This document shows positions 22,560-31,156 of a stretch of DNA of 64,000 bases, piece by piece (positions within the stretch are counted from its first letter, which is position 1; every line of letters begins with the position of its first letter). The position numbers and the translations under genes are program-made. The notes beneath the pieces are model-generated. The model was not told the DNA's origin. It saw only the letters and a program-made list of their open reading frames with translations, and did not search any database. The stretch lies in contig NZ_JASCTH010000008.1 of assembly GCF_030009775.1 (NCBI RefSeq), forward strand, positions 166,589-230,588, given 5' to 3'. This DNA is from Actinoplanes sandaracinus (lineage in GTDB: Bacteria > Actinomycetota > Actinomycetes > Mycobacteriales > Micromonosporaceae).

Positions 22560-23360
22560 ATGGGGGTAAGCCCACCGTATCTTCACGATCACACCGAGCG
22601 AGGCGTCAGCGTCGACACCACCGAGGACGCCGCCGTCTCGCTGCTCACGGTCCGCGGGCCGTGGGACGCCCAGCTGCGCCTGCACGCGTCCGCGACGCTG
22701 CGCCGGTGCTTCACCGATCACCCCGACGGGCTGATCGTTGATCTGACCGGGCTGCACGACCCGCACAGTGAGAGCGCCACCACCTGGACCACCGCCCGGC
22801 ACTTCGCCGCCCGGCTGGAACCGCCGGTGCACCTGGCGCTCTGCGTGCCGCCGCATCTGCCGCTCGCCGACCGCATGCAGGGGCTGGGCGCCGGCCGTTT
22901 CCTGCCGATCTATGCGAAAGTGCGGCAGGCCCGGGTTGCGCTGGCCGGCCGGATCCCCGGCGAGGACCGCCTCACCGCCACCCTGCGACCCGACGCGGAA
23001 GCGCCGAGCCTGGCCCGCAACCTGGTCAGCGACGCCTGCCTGACGTGGGGCCTGGCCCATCTGCTGCATCCGAGCCGGGTGGTGATGTCGGAGCTGGTCA
23101 CCAACGCGGTCGAGCACGCCCGCACCGAGATCCGGGTGGCGGTGAGCCGGCGCGGCGCCGGGCTGCACCTGGCCGTGAGCGACGGCGACCCCCGCCTGCC
23201 CCGGATGATGCCGGTGTCCCGCCCGCGCCCGGACCTGCCGCTCGACGAGCGGGGCCGCGGGCTGCGGACGGTGCACGAGGCGGCCGCCCTGTGGGGGTGC
23301 GAACCGACCGAGACCGGCAAGGTCGTCTGGGCGACGATCAGGGTCAGCGCGCCTCGATGA
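22560..23360 (+). CDS. STAS-like domain fused to anti-sigma HATPase
   Basis: The 266-residue protein joins an N-terminal STAS-like region (residues ~15-120, LIVDLTGLHDPHSESATTW) to a serine-kinase-type HATPase domain. The ATP N-box is VVMSELVTNAVEHART, and the lid contains DERGRGLRTVHEAAALWG. Proteins of this type resemble SpoIIAB/RsbW anti-sigma kinases combined with their STAS antagonist. No sigma factor gene is adjacent. The C-terminal end overlaps the convergent cysN stop by 17 bases. Confidence 0.78.
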   Translation: MGVSPPYLHDHTERGVSVDTTEDAAVSLLTVRGPWDAQLRLHASATLRRCFTDHPDGLIVDLTGLHDPHSESATTWTTARHFAARLEPPVHLALCVPPHLPLADRMQGLGAGRFLPIYAKVRQARVALAGRIPGEDRLTATLRPDAEAPSLARNLVSDACLTWGLAHLLHPSRVVMSELVTNAVEHARTEIRVAVSRRGAGLHLAVSDGDPRLPRMMPVSRPRPDLPLDERGRGLRTVHEAAALWGCEPTETGKVVWATIRVSAPR

Positions 23361-24642
23361 TCATTCCGGCGCCGACCGTACGGTTGGTGCTCTCGTCGAT
23401 CAGGATGAAACCGCCGGTGGTGCGGTTACGGCGGTACTCGTCGGCGAGCAGCGGCACCGTGGTCCGCAGCTTGACCCGGCCGATCTCGTTGAGGGCGAGC
23501 CCGTCCGCCGACTCGTCGCGGTGCAGCGTGTTCACGTCGAGCCGGTACTGCAGGCCACGCACCACGGCACGGGCGGTCCGGGTGGTGTGCTTGATCGCGT
23601 ATTTGCCGCCGACCCGCAGCGGGGCCGTCTCGTCCATCCAGCAGATCATCGCCTCGATGTCCTGCGCGACGGCCGGCGCGTTGTTACGGCGGCAGATCAT
23701 GTCACCGCGCGAGATGTCGATCTCGTCGTTCAGCCGGACCGTCACCGACATCGGCGGGAACGCCTCGCCGACCGGGCCGTCAGCGGTGTCGATCGACGCG
23801 ATCGTGCTGGTCATGCCGGAAGGCAGAGCCATCACCTCGTCACCGGGCTTGAGGATGCCGGAGGCGACCTGACCGGCGTAGCCGCGGTAATCGGTGACCG
23901 TGGTGGACTGCGGACGGATCACGTACTGCACCGGGAAACGCACGTCGACCAGGTTGCGGTCGCTGGCGATGTGCACGTGCTCCAAGTGGTGCAGCAGCGA
24001 CGAGCCCTCGTACCACGGGCTCTTGTCCGAACGGGAGGCGATGTTGTCGCCGTTGAGCGCCGAGATCGGGATGGTCGTCAGATCGGGGACGTCCAGCTTC
24101 GCCGCGAACGAGGTGAACTCGTCGGCGATCTTGTCGTAGACCGCCTTGTCCCAGTCCACCAGGTCCATCTTGTTGATGCAGAGCACCAGGTGCGGCACCC
24201 GCAGCAGACTCGTCAGGAAGGCGTGCCGGCGCGACTGCTCGACCAGGCCCTTACGCGCGTCGACCAGGATCAGCGCCAGGTCGGCGGTGGACGCGCCGGT
24301 GACCATGTTCCGGGTGTACTGAATGTGCCCCGGGGTGTCGGCGATGATGAACTTGCGGCGCGGCGTCGCGAAGTACCGGTACGCCACGTCGATCGTGATG
24401 CCCTGCTCCCGCTCGGCCCGCAGACCGTCGGTGAGCAGCGCGAGGTTCGTGTACTCGTCACCGCGGGAGGCGCTGGCGGTCTCCACCGCCTCGAGCTGAT
24501 CCTCGAAGATCGTCTTGGTGTCGTAGAGCAGACGGCCGATGAGGGTCGACTTGCCGTCGTCCACACTGCCCGCGGTGGCGAACCTCAGCAGGTCCATGCC
24601 ACGCCCGGCGGTGGCGTCCGGCTCCAGAACAGCCTGGCTCAT
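23344..24642 (-). CDS. cysN: Sulfate adenylyltransferase GTPase subunit
   Basis: The GTPase subunit powers APS synthesis by CysD. G1 is GSVDDGKST, G3 is DTPGH, and G4 is NKMD. At 432 residues it stops after the EF-Tu-like domains and has no fused APS kinase (CysC). Its ATG overlaps the cysD stop by one base (TGATG), indicating coupling. Confidence 0.95.
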   Translation of the reverse strand: MSQAVLEPDATAGRGMDLLRFATAGSVDDGKSTLIGRLLYDTKTIFEDQLEAVETASASRGDEYTNLALLTDGLRAEREQGITIDVAYRYFATPRRKFIIADTPGHIQYTRNMVTGASTADLALILVDARKGLVEQSRRHAFLTSLLRVPHLVLCINKMDLVDWDKAVYDKIADEFTSFAAKLDVPDLTTIPISALNGDNIASRSDKSPWYEGSSLLHHLEHVHIASDRNLVDVRFPVQYVIRPQSTTVTDYRGYAGQVASGILKPGDEVMALPSGMTSTIASIDTADGPVGEAFPPMSVTVRLNDEIDISRGDMICRRNNAPAVAQDIEAMICWMDETAPLRVGGKYAIKHTTRTARAVVRGLQYRLDVNTLHRDESADGLALNEIGRVKLRTTVPLLADEYRRNRTTGGFILIDESTNRTVGAGMIIEAR

Positions 24643-25553
24643 CAGAAGTAACCCTCTCGCTTACGGTCTTCCATCGCGGCCTCGCTGACCTTGTCGTCAC
24701 CGCGAGTGGCGCCGCGCTCGGTGATCCGCGTGGCGGCGACCTCGTCGATCACCTTCTCCACGGTGTCGGCCTCGGACAACACGGCCGCGGTCTGCGACGC
24801 GTCACCGACCGTGCGGTACCGCACCCGGCGGACCTCGGACGTCTCACCGTCACGCAGCCGGATGAACTCGTTCACCGCGTAGAACATCCCGTTACGCTCG
24901 ACGACCTCACGGTCGTGGGCGTAGTAGATGTCCGGCAGCGGGATGTCCTCCTTGGCGATGTAGTGCCAGACGTCCAGCTCGGTCCAGTTGGACAGCGGGA
25001 ACACCCGGATCGACTCGCCCGGGTGGTGCCGGCCGTTGTAGAGCGACCACAGCTCGGGCCGCTGGTTCTTCGGGTCCCACTGACCGAACTCGTCACGGAA
25101 GCTGAACATCCGCTCCTTGGCGCGGGCCTTCTCCTCGTCCCGCCGGGCGCCGCCGAACAGGGCGTCGAACCGGTACTTCTCCACGGCGGCGAGCAGCACC
25201 GGCGTCTGGATCCGGTTGCGCGTGCCGTCCGGCAGCTCACGCACCTGGCCCGCGTCGATCGCCTCCTGCACGCTCGCGACGACCAGGTTCAGGCCGAGCG
25301 AGGCGACCCGCCGGTCCCGGTACTCCAGAACCTCGGGGAAGTTGTGGCCGGTGTCGACGTGCATGACCGGGAACGGGATGCGCGCCGGCGCGAACGCCTT
25401 CTCCGCGAGGCGCAGCATCACGATCGAGTCCTTGCCGCCGGAGAACAGCAGCACAGGGCGCTCGAACTCGGCCATGACCTCACGCATCACGAAGATGCTC
25501 TCCGCTTCGAGAGCATCCAGATGCGAAACGCGATAGGGCTTCGTCTGGCTCAT
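24642..25553 (-). CDS. cysD: Sulfate adenylyltransferase subunit 2
   Basis: The ATP-pyrophosphatase fold subunit forms APS from sulfate and ATP. The PP-loop is LLFSGGKDSIVM; VDTGHNFPEV and the C-terminal KREGYF are family marks. Length, 303 residues, is standard. It lies 54 bases downstream of cysQ and is coupled to cysN. Confidence 0.96.
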   Translation of the reverse strand: MSQTKPYRVSHLDALEAESIFVMREVMAEFERPVLLFSGGKDSIVMLRLAEKAFAPARIPFPVMHVDTGHNFPEVLEYRDRRVASLGLNLVVASVQEAIDAGQVRELPDGTRNRIQTPVLLAAVEKYRFDALFGGARRDEEKARAKERMFSFRDEFGQWDPKNQRPELWSLYNGRHHPGESIRVFPLSNWTELDVWHYIAKEDIPLPDIYYAHDREVVERNGMFYAVNEFIRLRDGETSEVRRVRYRTVGDASQTAAVLSEADTVEKVIDEVAATRITERGATRGDDKVSEAAMEDRKREGYF

Positions 25554-25607
25554 GGGTTCAGTCCCCAGACCTTTCTCCGGTGTCGGTCGGCAGGGCAGAC
25601 GTCATTG

Positions 25608-26492
25608 TTACGGAAGATGCCTCTGCAACGCAGCAAGCAACCGAGGAGCGAGATCCTTACGACAAACGACCAGGTCAGGCAAACTTGGATCGGCCTGGTT
25701 GTACGTCAATGGTGAGCCGTCGACCCGGGACGCGTGCAGGCCAGTGGCCAACGCCACAGCCACCGGAGCGGCCGAGTCCCACTCGTACTGGCCGCCGGCG
25801 TGCACGTAGGCGTCCGCCTCGCCGTTGATCACCGCCGCGATCTTCACCCCGGCCGAGCCCATCGGCACCAGCTCGGCGCCGAGATCCTCGGCCAGCGCGG
25901 TCACGAACGCCGGCGGACGGGTCCGGCTCGCCGCGATCCGGATCGACCCGCCGGTCGCCGACTCCAACGGCATCGGCGGGTACGCCGGAGGCTGATCGGT
26001 GGCGAGCGTGCAGTGCCGGGCCGGCATCGCCACCGCGCCCGCCGTCAGATGGGCCGGAGCCGACGAATCGGCCGTCCACAGCGCCACGTGCACCGCCCAG
26101 TCGTCGCGCCCCTCCTCGGAGAACTCCCGGGTGCCGTCCAGCGGATCCACGATCCACACCCGGTTCGCGCCGAGCCGGTCCGGCCGCGACACCGGCGCCT
26201 CGTCCTCGGACCACGCCACCCGGGCATGCTCGTCCTCCTCGGACAGCACCGCGTCCGCCGGACGCCAGCGGGCCAGCTCCGCCCGCAACAACTCGTGCGC
26301 GGCCCGGTCGCCGGCCGCCTTGAGAGCCTTGCCGTCCGCGTGCCCCATCTCGGCACGAACCTGGAGAAGCACCTGGCCGGCACGGTCCGCCAGCCAGCGG
26401 GCGAAAGCGGCGTCGATGACCGGCGGGGATCCGCCCTCACCCGCGTCCCGCGGACCCGCTATGCGTGCTGACGTCTTCGTCTGCTCGCCCAT
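25608..26492 (-). CDS. cysQ: 3'(2'),5'-bisphosphate nucleotidase
   Basis: This inositol-monophosphatase-family enzyme dephosphorylates PAP to AMP. Metal ligands appear in LSEEDEH and WIVDPLDGTREF, and the C-terminal motif is QYEWDSAAP. The 294-residue length is normal. It lies between the sugar transferase gene (30 bases upstream) and cysD. PAP arises only where PAPS is consumed, so its presence implies PAPS-dependent reduction or sulfation somewhere in the cell. Confidence 0.92.
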   Translation of the reverse strand: MGEQTKTSARIAGPRDAGEGGSPPVIDAAFARWLADRAGQVLLQVRAEMGHADGKALKAAGDRAAHELLRAELARWRPADAVLSEEDEHARVAWSEDEAPVSRPDRLGANRVWIVDPLDGTREFSEEGRDDWAVHVALWTADSSAPAHLTAGAVAMPARHCTLATDQPPAYPPMPLESATGGSIRIAASRTRPPAFVTALAEDLGAELVPMGSAGVKIAAVINGEADAYVHAGGQYEWDSAAPVAVALATGLHASRVDGSPLTYNQADPSLPDLVVCRKDLAPRLLAALQRHLP

Positions 26493-26522
26493 CTCTCGCT
26501 CCTCACTGAAAGATCGCCTCTG

Positions 26523-28283
26523 TCAGTACGCTCCCGACGACCGCGCCACCGCGGTCACCGTCCTGAGCAGGATCACCAGATCCAGGCTCAGCGACCAGTT
26601 CTCGACGTAGCGCAGATCCAGCCGAACCGCCTCCTCCCAGGAGAGGTCCGACCGCCCCGACACCTGCCAGAGACCGGTCATTCCCGGCTTGACTGCCAGC
26701 CGGCGCCGCACGTCGTCGGCATAGGCGGCCGCTTCCGTGGGCAGCGGCGGCCTCGGGCCGACCAGAGACATCCGCCCCGACAGGACGTTCAGCAGTTGCG
26801 GCAGCTCATCCAGCGAGAACCTGCGCAACCACCGCCCGACCGGGGTGACACGCGGGTCGTCGCGAATTTTGAAGAGCACACCGTCGTGCTCGTTGAGGTG
26901 CCTCAGCTCGGCAAGCCGGGCCTCGGCGTCGACATACATGCTGCGGAACTTGAAGATCCGGAACAAACGGCCATCACGTCCCACGCGCACCTGGCGAAAG
27001 AGTACCGGGCCACGTGACGTAAGGCCCACGCAGAGCGCCACGCTCAGAAGCACAGGACCGAGAAGGATCAGCAGAATCAGCGCACCGACCCGATCGACCA
27101 ACTCCTTCACCAGCCGCGAGCCACCGTGCAGCCGGGGATGCTCGACATGCAGCATCGGCAGACCGTCGAACGGGCGGATCGTGGTCCGCGCACCGGCCAC
27201 ATCCACCAGCGCGCTCGCCACCACCAGGTCCACCTCGTCGCGCTCCAGCCGCCACGCCAGCCGCCGCAGCGCCGCCCCGTCCAACTCCGGGCAACTGAGC
27301 ACCACCACGGTGTCCGCGTCGGCCCGCTCCACCGCGCTCGCCACATCGTCGAACGTCCCGAACACCGGCAGATCGGTCACCCCGACCCCGTCGGCGCCCG
27401 GCGGCAGGCACGCGCCCACCACCTCCAGGCCGTGATAGCGCTCGCGGCGCAACTGCCGGGTCATCCCGATGACCGACAACTCGTGGCCGACCACGATCAC
27501 CCGGCGGAGGTTCTCGCCCCGCACCCGCGACAGATGCAACCGCTTACGCAACGCGAACCGCAGAACCACGATCGTGGCTATCGCCAGCGGAAACGACACC
27601 AGGACGTACGACCGGGCCAGATCCAGATTCAAGGCGTACGACACCAGAGCCGCGCCACCGACCACACCCGCCCCGCCGCGCAGCACCCGCTGATACTCGT
27701 CGGAACCGACGAACAGATACCGCGACTCGTACGCCCGGGCCGCCACCAACACCAGCAACAGCACCACCGGCATCAGCGCCGACCAGATCAGATACAGCCG
27801 GTTGTAGTCGGTGACCGCGTCCCCGAACCGGACGACGAACGTGCCCGCCCCCGCCACCACACCCGCGCTCACATCCGCGAGGACCAGCGTCCGCACATAG
27901 CGGCGCTCCCAATCCTGCCGGCGCGACATCGCCGCGTGCCGCCCCCGCGTCCGCACGAACGGCCGGCTCGCCGGACGAGCGGCCATCGACCGGTTACGGC
28001 CCGTCGACGCATGCCGGTCGACCGCCTGGTTGCGGGCCGGATCGGTCTCCCCGCCCGCCACCCGCGGCGGGGCGTTCTCCACACCCGCCGCGGGCACCGG
28101 AATCCTGCTGTTACGGCCACTGCGCCGCACCGCCGGCCGCTGCGGACCCTGATTACCGGGCGGATGATTCGCCACGCCGTGACCCGGCGGCGCCTGCGGC
28201 ACACGGTCCGGACGGACCACCGGCAGAGCCACCGTAGCTTCGGTCAACGCGTCCGCCCGGCCCTCGGACACGTCCTGCGACAT
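26523..28283 (-). CDS. Polyprenyl-phosphate sugar-1-phosphate transferase (exopolysaccharide priming)
   Basis: This 586-residue protein begins with ~110 disordered residues, then four to five membrane helices, a CoA-binding-like Rossmann domain, a further helix, and the C-terminal bacterial sugar transferase domain (PVGRWLRRFSLDELPQL, GRMSLVGPRPPL, KPGMTGLWQVSGRSDLSWEE). Such enzymes move a hexose-1-phosphate onto undecaprenyl phosphate to start polysaccharide synthesis. ATG 28283 has GGGAGG nine bases upstream. It is the first gene of the operon that continues with cysQ-cysD-cysN. Confidence 0.9.
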   Translation of the reverse strand: MSQDVSEGRADALTEATVALPVVRPDRVPQAPPGHGVANHPPGNQGPQRPAVRRSGRNSRIPVPAAGVENAPPRVAGGETDPARNQAVDRHASTGRNRSMAARPASRPFVRTRGRHAAMSRRQDWERRYVRTLVLADVSAGVVAGAGTFVVRFGDAVTDYNRLYLIWSALMPVVLLLVLVAARAYESRYLFVGSDEYQRVLRGGAGVVGGAALVSYALNLDLARSYVLVSFPLAIATIVVLRFALRKRLHLSRVRGENLRRVIVVGHELSVIGMTRQLRRERYHGLEVVGACLPPGADGVGVTDLPVFGTFDDVASAVERADADTVVVLSCPELDGAALRRLAWRLERDEVDLVVASALVDVAGARTTIRPFDGLPMLHVEHPRLHGGSRLVKELVDRVGALILLILLGPVLLSVALCVGLTSRGPVLFRQVRVGRDGRLFRIFKFRSMYVDAEARLAELRHLNEHDGVLFKIRDDPRVTPVGRWLRRFSLDELPQLLNVLSGRMSLVGPRPPLPTEAAAYADDVRRRLAVKPGMTGLWQVSGRSDLSWEEAVRLDLRYVENWSLSLDLVILLRTVTAVARSSGAY

Positions 28284-28381
28284 CCCCCGAACCTCCCGTC
28301 ACATCGGCCTCGCACCGAATTCGTGCGTCCGTGTGACCAACGGACGACCGCGGGCGGCGTCACGGCATCGTCAGATGGAGA

Positions 28382-28969
28382 TCAAACGCCGTGGTACTTG
28401 TTCTGCGCCCACTCGACACCCTCGCCGACGATCGCCTCCACCACGTCAGCCGCCCGATCCACCAGGAAATCCAGCTCCTTGCGCTCAGCCGCGGAGAAGT
28501 CGGAGAGCACGAAGTCGGCCGGATCCTGACGTCCCGGAGGCCGTCCGACCCCGAAGCGCACGCGAGCGTACTCCTTGCTCGCCAGCGACTTCGACATCGA
28601 ACGAAGACCGTTGTGACCGCCTTCGCCGCCGCCACGTTTCGCCCGGACCTGCCCGAACGGCACATCAAGCTCATCATGCACCGCGATCACATGAGCCACG
28701 GGGATTTTGAAGAACTGCACCAGGGACACCACCGGAGCACCCGACAGGTTCATGTACGTCAATGGCTTCAACACGATCAGTTTCGGCCCGCCCAGCCCCA
28801 GACGGCCCTCCGCCATCTCGCCCTGCGCCCGCTTCGCCCGCCCGAACTTGCCGCCGGTCCGCGAGGCCAGCAGATCGGCCACCATGAACCCCACGTTGTG
28901 CCGGTTACCGGCGTACTCCCGGCCCGGATTCCCCAGACCGACCACCAGCCACGGCGCCTCGTCGCTCAA
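28382..28969 (-). CDS. pth: Peptidyl-tRNA hydrolase
   Basis: The enzyme releases peptides from peptidyl-tRNA. Motifs are VGLGNPGREYAGNRHNVGF (catalytic His), LKPLTYMNLSG and GGGEGGHNGLRSM. I chose TTG 28969, preceded by GGAGG at eight bases, which gives the family-typical SDEAPWLVVGLGNPG start. A GTG at 29008 would lie within a terminator hairpin and add an unsupported leader. It follows rplY, as in many actinomycetes. Confidence 0.93.
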   Translation of the reverse strand: MSDEAPWLVVGLGNPGREYAGNRHNVGFMVADLLASRTGGKFGRAKRAQGEMAEGRLGLGGPKLIVLKPLTYMNLSGAPVVSLVQFFKIPVAHVIAVHDELDVPFGQVRAKRGGGEGGHNGLRSMSKSLASKEYARVRFGVGRPPGRQDPADFVLSDFSAAERKELDFLVDRAADVVEAIVGEGVEWAQNKYHGV

Positions 28970-28992
28970 CCTCTTCGCCTCCACATAACGAA

Positions 28993-29024
28993 TCAGGGAA
29001 AGTGCCACCCGGCACTTTCCCTGA
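28993..29024 (-). terminator. Perfect hairpin between rplY and pth
   Basis: A flawless 14-bp stem (28993-29006 with 29011-29024) with an ACCC loop lies 30 bases past the rplY stop. It probably attenuates read-through into pth. Confidence 0.85.
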
Positions 29025-29054
29025 CATCTGGCTCACCGCTGAGACGTGACGGAA

Positions 29055-29657
29055 CTACTCCGCGGTCTCGCCCTCAGCCTCAGCCTCAGCCTCGGCCGGA
29101 GCCTCGTTCGACTGGGCCGCGTTGATGACCGCGAGCACCGTGTCGGCGTCCACAGCCAGCTCCACACCCTTCGGCAGCTTCACGTCGCCGGCGGTGAGGT
29201 GCGACCCGGCCTCGAGGCCCTCGATCGACAGCTCCAGCTCGGACGGCAGGTGCAGCGCCTCCGCGACCACGGCCACGGTGTTCGACTCGTGCGTGATCAG
29301 GGTGTTCTTGGCGGCCTCACCCGTCAGAACCACGGTGATGTCCACCTGGATCCGCTCGCCACGCTTCACGATCAGCAGGTCCACGTGCTCGAACGTGTCC
29401 TTGATCGGGTCACGCTGAATCGCCTTCGGCAGCGCCAGCGTGGCAGCCGCGTTACCGGCGATGTCGATCGTGAAGATCTGGTTGATGCCGCCGTGCCGGA
29501 TGGCGGCGGCGAACTCACGGGCCGGAAGGGCGATGTGCTGCGGCGCCTCGCCGTGGCCGTACAGCACGGCAGGCACGAGGCCGGCCCGGCGCGTGCGGCG
29601 AGCACCACCCTTGCCGAACTCGGTGCGGGGCTCGGCGCTGATCTTTACCTCGGACAC
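29055..29657 (-). CDS. rplY: 50S ribosomal protein bL25, CTC type
   Basis: The 200-residue protein has the N-terminal 5S-rRNA-binding L25 domain (SEVKISAEPRTEFGKGGARR) and the C-terminal TL5 beta domain (LPSELELSIEGLEAGSHLTA), ending in a very acidic tail of Ala-Glu repeats. This long CTC form is usual in actinomycetes. Confidence 0.95.
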   Translation of the reverse strand: MSEVKISAEPRTEFGKGGARRTRRAGLVPAVLYGHGEAPQHIALPAREFAAAIRHGGINQIFTIDIAGNAAATLALPKAIQRDPIKDTFEHVDLLIVKRGERIQVDITVVLTGEAAKNTLITHESNTVAVVAEALHLPSELELSIEGLEAGSHLTAGDVKLPKGVELAVDADTVLAVINAAQSNEAPAEAEAEAEGETAE

Positions 29658-30062
29658 GGGGAAACTCCTGAAACTCTTCGATGCGGGCTGCGTCTAAGTC
29701 TGCGGCTGCGGTATCCGGCAGTGCTGCGTTGGTGACCTTTGACGGCGTTGCGGGCCGTCGCTGGCGACGGTGTTGCGGCGCTGATCTTGTTACGGCGCTG
29801 CCGGGCAAGGGGGCGCGCTGGGCACAGGCCCGGAGCACCGCGTCGATGACGGCACCTCGAGTGGACTGCGAACCTCAGCAGACCACGAGGCACCCTCGCC
29901 GTGGCAACCGTACTAGCTTACCTGCCACGATCGTGCATCAGTCAGCGGGTCTGCCCGGCTGACGGCATCCAGGAAAAAATCACCCCACTGATGCAACTTG
30001 CACCACCACAGGAAACACCCGTCACACCCGACGGGCGCCCCTGAAGCGAGACAACCGCACGA
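29658..30062. other. Intergenic region between prs and rplY
   Basis: No gene is supported in 405 bases. A hairpin at 29941-29963 (six plus three base pairs, TCTG loop) may terminate prs. The rplY promoter should lie here; a TAAGCTAGTAC stretch on the minus strand near 29916 is AT-rich enough to be a -10 region, but I see no clear -35. Confidence 0.45.
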
Positions 30063-31043
30063 TCAGCTGAGGCCACCGAACAAAGTGGTCACCGAACCGT
30101 CATCGAACACCTCACGGATCGCCCGCGCCAACAACGGCGCGATCGACAACACGGTGATCTTGTCGAGCTGCTTCTCCGGCGACAACGGCAACGTGTTCGT
30201 CACCACCAGCTCACTGATCCGGCTGTTCTTCAACCGCTCCGTCGCCGGATCCGACAGCAGAGCATGCGTCGACGCCACGATCACATCAGCCGCACCCTCC
30301 TGGAACAGGATGTCCGCCGCCTTCGCGATCGTGCCACCCGTGTCGATCATGTCGTCGACAATCAGGCACACCCGGCCCTCGACCTCACCGACCACCCGGT
30401 TCGCCACCACCTGGTTCGGCTTCAACGGATCACGGGTCTTGTGAATGAACGCCAGCGGGCAACCACCCAGCCGGTCCGTCCACCGCTCCGCCACCCGCAC
30501 CCGGCCCGAGTCCGGCGCCACCACCGTCATCGGGCGGCCCGCGTACTTCCGCTGCACATAGTCAGCCAGGATGTCCATCGCGAACAGGTGATCCACCGGG
30601 CCGTCGAAGAAACCCTGAATCTGCGCGGTGTGCAGATCGACCGTCAGAATCCGGTTCGCACCCGCCGTCTTCAGCAGGTCAGCCACCAGCCGCGCCGAAA
30701 TCGGCTCACGGCCACGGTGCTTCTTGTCCTGCCGCGAGTACGGATAGAACGGCAACACCACGGTGATCCGCTTGGCCGACCCACGCTTCAACGCGTCGAT
30801 CATGATGAGGGTCTCCATGACCCACCGGTTCACACCCTCCGTCACCGACTGCACGACGAAAGCGTCCGAACCACGAACCGAGTCCTTGAAACGGACGAAG
30901 ATCTCGCCGTTCGCGAACTCATAGGAATCCGACGGCGTCGGCGCCACGCCGAGCACCTGGCCGATCTCTTCCGCCAGCTCGGGAAAACCCCGGCCGGAGA
31001 AAAGCATCAAACTTTTACGGTTCTCGGCGACGATGCTGCCCAT
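30063..31043 (-). CDS. prs: Ribose-phosphate pyrophosphokinase
   Basis: This makes PRPP from ribose-5-phosphate and ATP. It has the ATP-loop region, DLHTAQIQGFF, and the PRPP signature LIVDDMIDTGGTIAKAA. The length, 326 residues, is normal. It follows glmU by about 113 bases on the same strand, a conserved glmU-prs order. Confidence 0.96.
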   Translation of the reverse strand: MGSIVAENRKSLMLFSGRGFPELAEEIGQVLGVAPTPSDSYEFANGEIFVRFKDSVRGSDAFVVQSVTEGVNRWVMETLIMIDALKRGSAKRITVVLPFYPYSRQDKKHRGREPISARLVADLLKTAGANRILTVDLHTAQIQGFFDGPVDHLFAMDILADYVQRKYAGRPMTVVAPDSGRVRVAERWTDRLGGCPLAFIHKTRDPLKPNQVVANRVVGEVEGRVCLIVDDMIDTGGTIAKAADILFQEGAADVIVASTHALLSDPATERLKNSRISELVVTNTLPLSPEKQLDKITVLSIAPLLARAIREVFDDGSVTTLFGGLS

Positions 31044-31156
31044 CGGCTCGCTGCTCCCGTGGTTAGGGGGTAGGGGTTTCGCAGTGAAGTATCCCTTGCC
31101 GCAACGTAACCGCCATGTTTCCAGGCCCGCGGGTGGGATGCCTCACCCCAGCTGGA

